Assembly (NCBI GenBank): GCA_001772665.1
Contig: MEVH01000022.1
Coordinates: 1 to 51,843 of the forward strand
Origin: a candidate division WWE3 bacterium RIFCSPLOWO2_01_FULL_39_13
Lineage (GTDB): Bacteria; Patescibacteriota; WWE3; 2-01-FULL-39-13
Reading direction: 5' to 3'
Length of the DNA stretch: 51,843 bases
Position 1 is the stretch's first letter. The number at the start of each line of letters is the position of its first letter. The translations under genes and the position numbers were made by a program. Below the pieces are notes generated by a model. It was not told where the DNA came from and ran no database searches. It saw only the letters and a program-made list of their open reading frames with translations. This document shows, piece after piece, positions 15,899 to 23,980 of the stretch.

Positions 15899-18046
15899 AT
15901 GAAGTTTGCGGTTATTAAGATCCCGAGAAATAACGAATACACGTACGATCAGGCGCTTGCTTTGATATCAAGCCTTTCTTCGAGGGCGAAAAATAAAGGT
16001 CTTCTTTCGATGTTCAGCAAGTCTCCAAAAGTCTATTACTCTTTTAACATCATAGCCGTAAAGCAGACAATTTACTTTATTGCTGGAACACAGGATCAAG
16101 AATACTCCTATTTGAAAGACCAGATACTGGCAAGATACGGAACAGCTGATCTTATAGACTTAGACTCCTTTGAGGAATTCACAGGTATAGGCACCAAAAA
16201 GCTTACAGTGGCAGAACTTGTTTATTCAGGTAGTGATTTTCTTTCTATAAAAACCATAGACCAGTTTGCTGAAACGGATCCGCTTGCATCAGTTTTATCA
16301 ACCATATCAAGATTCGACAACCAGGAAGGAATCTCGTGGATCCAACTGATAATTGCACCGATCGATTCATCATGGGTATCACGCGCATCATACCGTATGG
16401 GCGCTCTTTCAGGCTCAGAGTCCAAATCAGCTCAATCGGAAATCGCGCAGATTCAAGAGAAAATCAAACACAGCGGATACAAAGTCAATTTAAGAATTAT
16501 CGCCGACGATAAATCCAAAACAGATATCCTGTCAAATTCCTTTTCAATATTTTCACAAAGCGGAGGAAACAGATTAATCCTGAAAACGGGTCTCTTCGCA
16601 AACAGCGGATCTGCTGTAAAATCAGCAGTAAACAATACGCCCGGGAAAAATTCTATTTTAATGAATACCTTAGAAATAGCGACTTTATGGCACCTTCCTG
16701 CAGGAAACATTAATATTCCTAATATCGGATGGGGCAAAAACCTTCAGCTGGAGCCTCCTGAAAATCTTCCGATAGCCTATGAGGGAATTACAAAAGAGGA
16801 CAAAAAAGGCATCACTTTTATCGGCAAAACAATATACAAAAATAAAGAATATAAATTTGGGATAAAATCAGGTGATCGCATGAGGCACGTTTACATTGTA
16901 GGAAAAACAGGGACAGGAAAGTCGGTGCTGATTGATAACATGGCCATAGAAGATATTCGAAAAGGGAAGGGGATCGCAGTTTTGGATCCGCATGGCGACG
17001 CAATTGAAAATATAATTCAGTACATACCCAGAAACAGAATTAACGACGTTTGTTATTTCGATCCGTCCGATAAAGAATATGCATATCCTTTAAACATATT
17101 GGAAACTTATGACGAGAACCAGAAAGAGCTTTTAGTATCAGGAATAATAGCGATATTCTACAAACTGTACTCAAACTCATGGGGGCCAAGATTAGAGCAT
17201 ATATTAAGAAACATTTTATTTACTCTGGTACAGACAGAAAATGCGACGTTGCCCGACGTACTGAAAATTCTTCACAACAAAAAATACAGGCAGAGCGTCC
17301 TTGAAAAAATAAACGACCCGACGATTGAGCAGTTCTGGAGGGATGAATTCGAAAAAATGAGCGAAAATTTCATGAATGAAGCGATTTCTCCAATTTTAAA
17401 TAAGGTAGGGCAGTTTGTAACTTCGCCTATGATAAGAAAAATCATCCAGCATCCAAGGTCAAAAGTAAAAATCCAAGAAATAATGGATAATAATAAAATT
17501 CTTTTGTGCGATTTATCCCAGGGCAAGATAGGAGAGGATAATTCGACGCTTCTGGGATCAATGATAATTACGCAGATTCAGATTGCTGCTATGAACAGAG
17601 CATATCAAAAAGAGGCGGAACGAGTTCCTTTTTACCTATACGTTGACGAGTTTCAGAACTTCGCCACTTCAGCATTCACAAAAATACTATCAGAAGCAAG
17701 AAAATACAGACTTGGATTAACACTGGCAAATCAGTACATTACGCAGATTGACGAAAATGTAATGGGAGCAATACTAGGGAATGTCGGATCATTAACCTGC
17801 TTTAATGTCGGAGCCCGCGACGCAGAGATTTTAAACCGCGAATTCGGAGCAAAAATCGAGCCGGACAACCTTACTAGTATGGACAAATATCAAATGATGA
17901 CACGCCTGGCAATCGACAATGTTACTTCACAGTCATTCACCTCTTACTCTCTTCCCCTGCCAAAAAACAAATCAGAACACAGAGAAAAGATCATAGAACA
18001 GTCGAGAAAGCGGTATGCTATAAGGGTCACCCCGAAAACGGGGTGA
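15899..18046 (+). CDS. VirD4/HerA-superfamily ATPase (type IV secretion-like DNA pump)
   Basis: 715 residues. An N-terminal region of about 280 residues with no recognised motif is followed by a P-loop domain: HVYIVGKTGTGKS (about residue 335), IAVLDPHGD, and Walker B FYLYVDEFQNFAT (about 578), with a late GARDAEILNREFG segment as in TraD/VirD4-like coupling ATPases. It resembles the protein at 45557-47977 in domain order. No relaxase or mating-pair genes lie nearby. The last codons and the UGA stop are formed by a palindromic hairpin. A role in moving DNA or protein across the envelope is an inference. Confidence 0.85.
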   Translation: MKFAVIKIPRNNEYTYDQALALISSLSSRAKNKGLLSMFSKSPKVYYSFNIIAVKQTIYFIAGTQDQEYSYLKDQILARYGTADLIDLDSFEEFTGIGTKKLTVAELVYSGSDFLSIKTIDQFAETDPLASVLSTISRFDNQEGISWIQLIIAPIDSSWVSRASYRMGALSGSESKSAQSEIAQIQEKIKHSGYKVNLRIIADDKSKTDILSNSFSIFSQSGGNRLILKTGLFANSGSAVKSAVNNTPGKNSILMNTLEIATLWHLPAGNINIPNIGWGKNLQLEPPENLPIAYEGITKEDKKGITFIGKTIYKNKEYKFGIKSGDRMRHVYIVGKTGTGKSVLIDNMAIEDIRKGKGIAVLDPHGDAIENIIQYIPRNRINDVCYFDPSDKEYAYPLNILETYDENQKELLVSGIIAIFYKLYSNSWGPRLEHILRNILFTLVQTENATLPDVLKILHNKKYRQSVLEKINDPTIEQFWRDEFEKMSENFMNEAISPILNKVGQFVTSPMIRKIIQHPRSKVKIQEIMDNNKILLCDLSQGKIGEDNSTLLGSMIITQIQIAAMNRAYQKEAERVPFYLYVDEFQNFATSAFTKILSEARKYRLGLTLANQYITQIDENVMGAILGNVGSLTCFNVGARDAEILNREFGAKIEPDNLTSMDKYQMMTRLAIDNVTSQSFTSYSLPLPKNKSEHREKIIEQSRKRYAIRVTPKTG

Positions 18047-18049
18047 CCC
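18024..18049. repeat. 11-bp perfect hairpin covering the stop codon
   Basis: GGGTCACCCCG (18024-18034) and its exact complement (18039-18049) flank AAAA. It codes for the terminal VTPKTG and provides the UGA stop of the ATPase gene. It could act as a transcript-end hairpin, but there is no T-run. It looks like a palindromic element that has become the gene's 3' end. Confidence 0.7.
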
Positions 18050-18132
18050 CTAATCGAGGGGGCTGTAGGAAAAGGCTGGAGCTACAGCAAAAGCACCATT
18101 TGTTTAGGAAAAATTTAACGGGATTTAAAAAA

Positions 18133-18888
18133 ATGATATTAAGTATACACATCCCAAAATGCGGTGGGCAAAGTTTTTCAGAATATTTGCGCAAAAATCT
18201 TGGTGACAGGTATGTTGAAGATTACGGAATACTCGCTAGACCTTTAGATCGAACAAAATCAAGCCCCACAAAACAGCTTATCAGAAAAACATTAAGAGGA
18301 CTCCCATTTGGAGCAGAATTATTACGCATGAGAGACAAAATGGGAGAAGCATCACGGATTACAAAATTAACTGACGGGGTAAAATGCATACATGGTCATT
18401 TTCCTGTTTCCAAATATATAGATCAATTCCCAGATGCTACTCTAGTAACCTGGGTCAGGGATCCAGCAGAAAGGTTGTTGTCAGAATACAATTATTTCAT
18501 GTCGTCTCCAGAATCAGCACCCAAGTGGTTTAATTACAAAATGAATTTTAGAGATTTCATGGGGCTAGAAGAAACAAGAAATGAGATGTCTGGCTACCTA
18601 AATAGAAAATATCCGGAAGGATTTGCTTTCATAGGAATTACCGAGCATTACGATGAATGTCTAAAATACTTTGCAGACAAATTTTTCTCTGGATACCCAT
18701 TACCACCCGGAGGCGCACCAAGGCTAAATACTGGAAGGAAAAAAGAACCATTAAGTGAAGAATTGAGAAATCTAGCCAAAGAATATCATCCTAGAGACTA
18801 TGAAATTTACCAGGCAGGGTTGGTCTTTTACGAAGGACAAATCGCCGAAGGGAAATCAGAGGAAATACCTTCACTTCCAATAGCATAG
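18133..18888 (+). CDS. Sulfotransferase-family protein
   Basis: 251 residues from the ATG at 18133. The N-terminal ILSIHIPKCGGQSF is the PAPS 5'-phosphosulphate-binding loop of the Sulfotransfer_2 / glycan O-sulfotransferase group, and VTWVRDPAERLLSEYNYF is the 3'-phosphate-binding segment. It would transfer sulphate from PAPS to a glycan or other acceptor; no PAPS synthesis genes are in the window. The ORF extends 30 codons upstream through the hairpin after the ATPase gene, which is not credible. It lies next to a Xer-type recombinase and may have been acquired horizontally. Confidence 0.78.
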   Translation: MILSIHIPKCGGQSFSEYLRKNLGDRYVEDYGILARPLDRTKSSPTKQLIRKTLRGLPFGAELLRMRDKMGEASRITKLTDGVKCIHGHFPVSKYIDQFPDATLVTWVRDPAERLLSEYNYFMSSPESAPKWFNYKMNFRDFMGLEETRNEMSGYLNRKYPEGFAFIGITEHYDECLKYFADKFFSGYPLPPGGAPRLNTGRKKEPLSEELRNLAKEYHPRDYEIYQAGLVFYEGQIAEGKSEEIPSLPIA

Positions 18889-18931
18889 AAAACAAGGGGC
18901 TGCTAACATGAACCGTCTTTCTTTTTTTATC

Positions 18932-19987
18932 CTACCTTTTATGAAACTTTTCATGGACTTCTTTGAGGTGCTTATTAGTTACATGTGTATATATCTGTGT
19001 TGTCGAAACATCAGAATGTCCGAGAAGTTCCTGAACAGACCTTAGATCAGCGCCGGCCATTAATAAATCCGTCGCAAATGAGTGTCTAAGAACATGAGGA
19101 GTTACATCAACAGATAATCCTGCCATGTGGGCATATTTCTTCACCATCCTTTGAATAGACCGCGGAGTCAGCCTTAATGATTCACCTTTGGGATCATTTT
19201 CATCCATAGACTTTCCGCTGTAACGCACAAACAGCGGGACAAAATTGTCCTTTCTGGTAGACAGATACTGCTTAAGCCATTTCGCCGAAGTATTTGAAAT
19301 GTAAACCGTACGAACTTTACGCCCTTTCCCGATTATTGCAAACTCATGCTTTTCAAGAATCTGCGGACTTATATCAATACGGTTTAGATTCACAAGCTCG
19401 CTTATTCTCATCCCAGTGCTAAACAAAAACTCTAAAATCGCCCTATCCCGTATTCCGCTTTTTTTGCTCAAATCCTGGGTTTTCACAAGATCATCAACCT
19501 CATCAGAATTCAAAAATTTAGGAATTCTAGGTTCAGGCTTACTTAAAATAACCTTATCGGGAAGCACCTGAGACTCAAGCTCTTTAACAACCTCGCAGTA
19601 GCGCAGAAAAGACCGAAGGGCAGTCAGATAGCGATTCTGCGTATTCTTTTTTAAAGAATTTCTGCTTTTTGTACTCTGCCGGCGGTTCAAATAAACTCTA
19701 AAATCAGAAACAGCCTGAAGGGTAAGGTCACGATAACTTACGACATCTTTCGACAGCGACTGCCGAAACCAGCCTAAAAGCTCCTTCAAGTAGAAATGAT
19801 ACATTTTAACAGTACCAGGAGACAGGTTTTTTTCGACCTCGCAGTATTGAAGAAATTGATTGATCAGAACTGATAAACTTAAAGAATTTGAAGAGGCAGA
19901 ATTGGCAGAATAGCTTTTACGATCGAGAATGGTGTCAACATCCGTTTTTGTCTTAAAAGAGGATATAGCAGAACTGTCCAAAGGCAT
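18932..19987 (-). CDS. xerD: Tyrosine recombinase, XerC/XerD-like
   Basis: 351 residues from ATG 19987. An N-terminal SAM-like core-binding domain (about 35-135) is followed by the catalytic domain with Arg194 in GMRISEL, HVLR (His298, Arg301), LLGH (His324) and the nucleophile Tyr333 in TQIYTHV, all present. It probably resolves chromosome dimers at dif, although an integrase role is possible. The longer ORF starting at 20023 is rejected, because its TTG is the TTGACA -35 box of a strong promoter. It converges with the sulfotransferase gene (43-bp gap). Confidence 0.9.
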   Translation of the reverse strand: MPLDSSAISSFKTKTDVDTILDRKSYSANSASSNSLSLSVLINQFLQYCEVEKNLSPGTVKMYHFYLKELLGWFRQSLSKDVVSYRDLTLQAVSDFRVYLNRRQSTKSRNSLKKNTQNRYLTALRSFLRYCEVVKELESQVLPDKVILSKPEPRIPKFLNSDEVDDLVKTQDLSKKSGIRDRAILEFLFSTGMRISELVNLNRIDISPQILEKHEFAIIGKGRKVRTVYISNTSAKWLKQYLSTRKDNFVPLFVRYSGKSMDENDPKGESLRLTPRSIQRMVKKYAHMAGLSVDVTPHVLRHSFATDLLMAGADLRSVQELLGHSDVSTTQIYTHVTNKHLKEVHEKFHKR

Positions 19988-19994
19988 TACATAC

Positions 19995-20023
19995 AAAGTA
20001 CGACGTCTTACACTTTGTGTCAA
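19995..20023 (-). promoter_or_regulatory. xer promoter (leaderless)
   Basis: On the minus strand TTGACA (20023-20018), a 17-nt spacer and TACTTT (20000-19995) are followed by exactly 7 nt and ATG 19987. This is a consensus -35 at ideal spacing and decides the start of xer. Confidence 0.7.
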
Positions 20024-20124
20024 GGATTATTTATATTTGCAAATACCGTTATTTGCCAAAGGTACCCGAAGCCGTCTTTGAATACGAAAAAGCCTTAAAA
20101 CGCATCTGGTGGAGTCGTTTTTAA
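20017..20124 (+). CDS. Possible 35-residue small protein
   Basis: From GTG 20017 (or TTG 20053) the frame reads YICKYRYLPKVPEAVFEYEK and ends RIWWSRF. The amino-acid mix is protein-like (aromatic, charged, few biases), but there is no clear ribosome binding site and it overlaps the divergent xer promoter. It could be a genuine small gene, a remnant of a larger one, or chance. Confidence 0.22.
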   Translation: MSRIIYICKYRYLPKVPEAVFEYEKALKRIWWSRF

Positions 20125-20160
20125 GACAATAAATCAAAAAAACCAGGAGGTATAAAGGTT

Positions 20161-20235
20161 TTGCAAAGACCAGAAAAAATTCCTGGACGAGATTATGACA
20201 TTATTTTGCAAAACTTAAGCATTAATATTTCTTAA
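20161..20235 (+). CDS. Possible 24-residue small protein with strong Shine-Dalgarno
   Basis: An AGGAGG at 20145-20150, one of the best ribosome binding sites in the window, lies 10 nt before a TTG opening 24 codons (QRPEKIPGRDYDIILQ...) and a UAA. Nothing identifies the product. The site may be accidental. Confidence 0.2.
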   Translation: MQRPEKIPGRDYDIILQNLSINIS

Positions 20236-20723
20236 TAAGTAAAGATGGCAAGGCAGGGGAACAAAAAATTAATTATTAAATAATGATACTTAATACAGAT
20301 ACAGCAAACCAGTAAGTAGAAATAAAAGCCCGCAGGGGGTAACAATCCACACCTAACTAGTCGTAATATGTATCTTTAACGACATCGGGGATAGGAATTA
20401 GGAAACCTGATGTATATTAGACATATAAACTAAAAAGGGAGGCATTCAGATCAGACACCGCAAATTGTCGATAAATTCGATAAATATCGAATAATAAAGA
20501 TAAATAAAAGTATTTCCCATGTCCTTTAGGCTGGCAACGGAGAAATAATATAAGAGAAATATCTTGTGCTAAAGATTTCATCCAATAGGCATGAATGACA
20601 AATTATGACACCTTATTATAGGACATACTGACCGAGAGCCTTTAGAAACAATGGCCTATAGGATATCGTGCTACAGCCCAAATAATTCCCGCATACTCCC
20701 CTTCCCAACTGATTATGCCCGTA
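20236..20723. other. Gene-poor region beside the recombinase gene
   Basis: No ORF above about 25 codons with a credible start, no tRNA, SRP RNA, tmRNA or terminator pattern is recognised. It contains an 18-bp palindrome and tandem TCGATAAAT units (listed separately) and two ATTATGACA words in the wider spacer (near 20193 and 20602). I searched by eye for a classical 28-bp dif and did not find one. Confidence 0.4.
20475..20492. repeat. Perfect palindrome ATTCGATA-AA-TATCGAAT with tandem TCGATAAAT
   Basis: Eight-base arms with a 2-nt centre. Two 9-bp units TCGATAAAT precede and overlap it (from 20469), giving TCGA every nine bases. This suits a dimeric DNA-binding protein. No gene start is adjacent. 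Confidence 0.6.
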
Positions 20724-21527
20724 CTAAAGGAAAAATATTAAAAAGAAAATTACTCCTAATAAAACAACAGATTCAATATATGTTCTGACAGTAACCCGGT
20801 GATTTAAATAGCTTAGAATAAAATTATTGCTTACATAATAAAACCCAGCCAGCAAAGCAGAACGCCCGATATCCTCATATGGGTATAAAGTCAAAACCCA
20901 TGCAAGCTGTGACAGCAAAAGAACCTCTAATAGGCCGAATGCACTCGCTGCATCTGAATCTTTTTTAGCATCCTCCCCTGCTCTACCGGCAAAAAAGAAC
21001 CATTTGCTTGTTTTTATAAGAAGAAAAAACAATCCTGAAAAAAGAAATATTTTAAATATTAAATCAGTCAAACCCGAGTTAATAAAGAAGATGCTTTTAT
21101 ATACAATCAAGGACATAAAAAACACAGTCACTACTTGGCTGATAGAAACCATAACTTTTGAAGGCTCAAGAAGGGGAATGTTTTCGTCCTGCCTTTCTGA
21201 CACCATATAGACGTTTATTGAAAGCATATACAGATATGAAATCAAAGAAAGAATAAAAATAAAAGCAAGCTTAGAAGACAACCCAAGATTCGGGAAAAAA
21301 TACAATACCATCAGACCTGATATCTCAAAAAGCAAAAAACTCACAAGCTTATGAAGAACTCTCGAGTCCTCGTATAGTTTAATAAATAGATAGGATGTAA
21401 TCGCCAAAGCTGCAATAAAAGTGCCGATTAATATAAAACCGAACTTATAAAAGTCTGTGGCATAAAGGTAAGATGCGCTAAAAGCAATCTTTATTGATAT
21501 AATCAAAAAACCTAGCTTTCTAGACAT
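20724..21527 (-). CDS. Polytopic membrane protein of unknown function
   Basis: 267 residues with about seven to eight hydrophobic segments, a short charged loop (about 190-200, EDAKKDSDAAS) and a C-terminal membrane helix. No recognisable family. It starts 2 nt after the ruvC stop on the same strand, so it is co-transcribed with yebC and ruvC, but nothing links it to recombination functionally. Confidence 0.7.
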   Translation of the reverse strand: MSRKLGFLIISIKIAFSASYLYATDFYKFGFILIGTFIAALAITSYLFIKLYEDSRVLHKLVSFLLFEISGLMVLYFFPNLGLSSKLAFIFILSLISYLYMLSINVYMVSERQDENIPLLEPSKVMVSISQVVTVFFMSLIVYKSIFFINSGLTDLIFKIFLFSGLFFLLIKTSKWFFFAGRAGEDAKKDSDAASAFGLLEVLLLSQLAWVLTLYPYEDIGRSALLAGFYYVSNNFILSYLNHRVTVRTYIESVVLLGVIFFLIFFL

Positions 21528-21529
21528 AA

Positions 21530-22012
21530 TCAGCTCTTTGACAAAACTTTTATACCATGGCAGATCGCGATCGCGAGCGCATCAGAAGCATCTATGGGTT
21601 TTATTGTTGTTTTAATATTCAAAAACTCTGCAACCTTTGCCCTAACAACCTCTTTTTCTGATCTGCCATAGCCAGTCAAAACCATTTTAGCCTGCAGGGC
21701 AGTGTACTCAAAAACCGGGATCTTATGCTCCCCCGCTACAAGGAGGATAATTCCCCTCGATTGGCCTACAGTTATTGCAGTTTTTGTGTTTGTATTAAAG
21801 AAAATCTGTTCAACAATCATTACGTCCGGCTTGTGCTTTTGGACAAGGACTTTTGTACTGTTGTATATTCTCCAAAGCCTTTCTGTCATAAGAAGATCTT
21901 TAGAAGTCTTAATCTGTCCGTAATCTATAGAAGTCATTAAACCATCTGAGTCTGCCGAAACAACACCATATCCGGTTGTTGCCGTACCGGGGTCTACTCC
22001 GAAAAGAATCAT
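21530..22012 (-). CDS. ruvC: Holliday junction resolvase RuvC
   Basis: 160 residues. Acidic catalytic residues are visible at Asp7 (GVDPGTATTGYGVV), Glu68 (IVEQIFF), Asp141 and Asp144 (DASDALAIAICH). It cuts four-way junctions symmetrically during recombination. Size is normal. It follows yebC by 12 nt, the common yebC-ruvC order; ruvA and ruvB are not in the window. Confidence 0.95.
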   Translation of the reverse strand: MILFGVDPGTATTGYGVVSADSDGLMTSIDYGQIKTSKDLLMTERLWRIYNSTKVLVQKHKPDVMIVEQIFFNTNTKTAITVGQSRGIILLVAGEHKIPVFEYTALQAKMVLTGYGRSEKEVVRAKVAEFLNIKTTIKPIDASDALAIAICHGIKVLSKS

Positions 22013-22024
22013 ACAATGATATTA

Positions 22025-22558
22025 CTAGATTTGTGCGTTATGGTATATGACCACAATATCGTCAAGTTCTTCAAGCTGGTCTAAAAGGGATTCAAAATGA
22101 TATTTCGTTTTATCTTCGAGAGGTACTCTAAAAACAGGCCGGTCTGGAGATTTCGCAAAAATATAAGAAACGGCTCCTGCCTCTGCCAAGGAACCGCCGT
22201 TTTTCGTGAAAATGTTCCTGATTTCTGATACTGTACGGTTTTTGTTGTCTGTCAGGCAGTTTATCAAAAAGGCTACCCCTCCCGGACCGTATCCTTCGTA
22301 CTGCGACTCAACTATCTGGACACCCTCAAGCTTTCCAGCTCCGCGCTTAATCGCCCGTTCAATATTCTCCTTCGGCATATTCTGCTCTCTAGCTTTATCC
22401 ACGAAAGTTCTTAAAGTCGGGTTAGCTGAAATGTCATCCCCTCCTTCGCGTGTGGCGATTATAATTTCCCTTGCAAGTTTTGAAAACACCTTACCGCGCT
22501 GAGCATCCAGTGCTCCTTTTTTCCTTTTAATAGTGGACCATTTTGAGTGTCCTGACAT
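22025..22558 (-). CDS. yebC: YebC/PmpR-family protein, shortened
   Basis: 177 residues against the usual 240-250. The N-terminal two domains are intact: MSGHSKWSTIKRKK, NPTLRTFVDKAREQNMPKEN and YEGYGPGGVAFLI. After GGSLAEAGAVSYIF the sequence passes almost directly to the C-terminal LLDQLEELDDIVVIYHNA, so most of the third domain is absent. Members are transcription regulators or ribosome-associated factors that relieve stalling. A TATAAT lies 6 nt before the ATG, predicting a leaderless mRNA. Confidence 0.92.
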   Translation of the reverse strand: MSGHSKWSTIKRKKGALDAQRGKVFSKLAREIIIATREGGDDISANPTLRTFVDKAREQNMPKENIERAIKRGAGKLEGVQIVESQYEGYGPGGVAFLINCLTDNKNRTVSEIRNIFTKNGGSLAEAGAVSYIFAKSPDRPVFRVPLEDKTKYHFESLLDQLEELDDIVVIYHNAQI

Positions 22559-22564
22559 GAATCA

Positions 22565-22570
22565 ATTATA
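22565..22570 (-). promoter_or_regulatory. -10 hexamer TATAAT for yebC-ruvC
   Basis: A perfect TATAAT on the minus strand, 6 nt before the yebC ATG, in the 12-bp gap after the LytR-C gene. A TTGTAT at 14-nt spacing is a poor -35. Confidence 0.5.
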
Positions 22571-23677
22571 TCAGAAACTGGTTAATACAATGGATACCGG
22601 TGTTCGAAAAAACTGCTGATTATAACCAAGATTCTGATCGAGGTCATTGACGTGTATTACTTTCTTAATTCTCAGCGTCTCGGCAAGACGGACTACAGTA
22701 ACCTGTTCAGGATCTTTCGCCACGACTGTGTTTTCTAAGAAATCTACAAAGGAGTTGTCTGTTTCAAGCACCGCGCCTCCGAGGTTTAGAACAACACGAG
22801 CCCCCCACTGGGCAAGGCCAGGCACTTTCGGATCCTTCGAGGCATTAACAATAAAAACCTTTACAGCTTCTTTCTTTACTTCTGAAATACTCAGCCTCTC
22901 GCGCCACAAATTATCCCATTTGCTGGGATCAAGAAGCTGATATTTTGTAAGATCCATCACATAAGAGGATGACTGAGACGTTCTTTTAACAAACTTTATT
23001 ATGTCAGCAATATCTGCTGCCTTCAGATTGGTCAGGGCAATTTCGCGAAAAGTAATTATCAGCTTTGGGATCTTAAATGTATTTCTCAAACGCAAAGCAG
23101 TTGAAAGGTCTGTTTCATCTATGTCTCTAATAATTTCATATATTTCCGCCATTCCAGTGTTGTCTGCAATTATGTATCCATCGACATCCACCGCCAAAAG
23201 CCGAAGGATCGTCTTTCTCATCAAATAAATCCCGCGGTCATCGTCAAGATTTCCGGTTTTATATATGTCAGACAGCGGTCCTTCTCCGTAATTCAATGCA
23301 TATTCTATCGGAACGTCAACCGGAATATGATATACCGCATATCTGTTTGTATCTGGGCTGAAGTTTATAAGTGAAAGTTTTACAATCCTAGATGATTTGT
23401 CATTAATATCGTCAACCTTTATAAGAAGGATATTTGTCTCATAAGATTTCCACACCCTTCCGGTGTCATCTATATCAACATTTGCTACACTGGAAAAAGG
23501 AGCTTTGACAAATTTATAAATTAAAACGGCAGATAAAATCAGGGAGGTAAATAAAATTGAAACGAGACTCAATGCCACTATCCTTGCTTTACGTTTGGTA
23601 TTAGGATATCTGCGCTTTATTTTTTTATTTACTTTTCTCTGTAGACGTGTATAGCCCGCCGTCCCTCTTTTAGGCAT
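22571..23677 (-). CDS. LytR-family protein with C-terminal LytR_C domain
   Basis: 368 residues. A very basic N-terminus (1-30, Lys/Arg-rich) precedes one membrane anchor (about 32-55). The extracytoplasmic part contains a divergent LytR-CpsA-Psr-like region (NILLIKVDD... YHIPVDVP) and ends with a LytR_C-type domain (VKVFIVNASKDPKVPGLAQW... GGAVLETDNS). LCP enzymes attach glycopolymers to peptidoglycan; the key Arg/Asp set is hard to identify here, so the activity is uncertain. It lies upstream of yebC on the same strand. Confidence 0.72.
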   Translation of the reverse strand: MPKRGTAGYTRLQRKVNKKIKRRYPNTKRKARIVALSLVSILFTSLILSAVLIYKFVKAPFSSVANVDIDDTGRVWKSYETNILLIKVDDINDKSSRIVKLSLINFSPDTNRYAVYHIPVDVPIEYALNYGEGPLSDIYKTGNLDDDRGIYLMRKTILRLLAVDVDGYIIADNTGMAEIYEIIRDIDETDLSTALRLRNTFKIPKLIITFREIALTNLKAADIADIIKFVKRTSQSSSYVMDLTKYQLLDPSKWDNLWRERLSISEVKKEAVKVFIVNASKDPKVPGLAQWGARVVLNLGGAVLETDNSFVDFLENTVVAKDPEQVTVVRLAETLRIKKVIHVNDLDQNLGYNQQFFRTPVSIVLTSF

Positions 23678-23746
23678 TTTTATATAAAAGCCCTGCCCGT
23701 TTAACCTTTTCTAACATCATATCAGAATATAACTGATATGGACAAT

Positions 23747-23944
23747 ATCAACTACCGCGAGCTTACCATGCCAGAGGCAGGCACAGCGCACGCGGTATGC
23801 TGTAGCGTCGCTTCGTTCCTTGCATTCCCACCTTCGGTGGAAAAGTAGCGTCACTTCGTTCCTTGCATTCCCACCTTCGGTGGAAAAGTAATGCTCGCTT
23901 TGCGAGTTTTATGGCTCAAATCCTCCTGAGGCGGACGAGGACGC
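23747..23944. repeat. Modular intergenic repeat, copy A
   Basis: It starts ATCAACTACCGCGAGCTTAC, contains an ACCGCG/CGCGGT hairpin with a 21-nt insertion, then two 43-bp tandem units (23805-23847 and 23848-23890), each with CCACC-TTC-GGTGG, and a third module with CTCGC/GCGAG. It shares modules with copies at 34204 and 38322. It fills the spacer between the LytR gene and the end of the Kef gene. Confidence 0.85.
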
Positions 23945-23980
23945 AAGTTGGCAGAATCCATAAGAAAATCGTCTTCCCTA

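Noticed and set aside
20024..20723. A classical dif site beside xer
   Set aside because: No 28-bp sequence with the usual arms and six-base centre was found by eye; TTATG words lack the partner arm.
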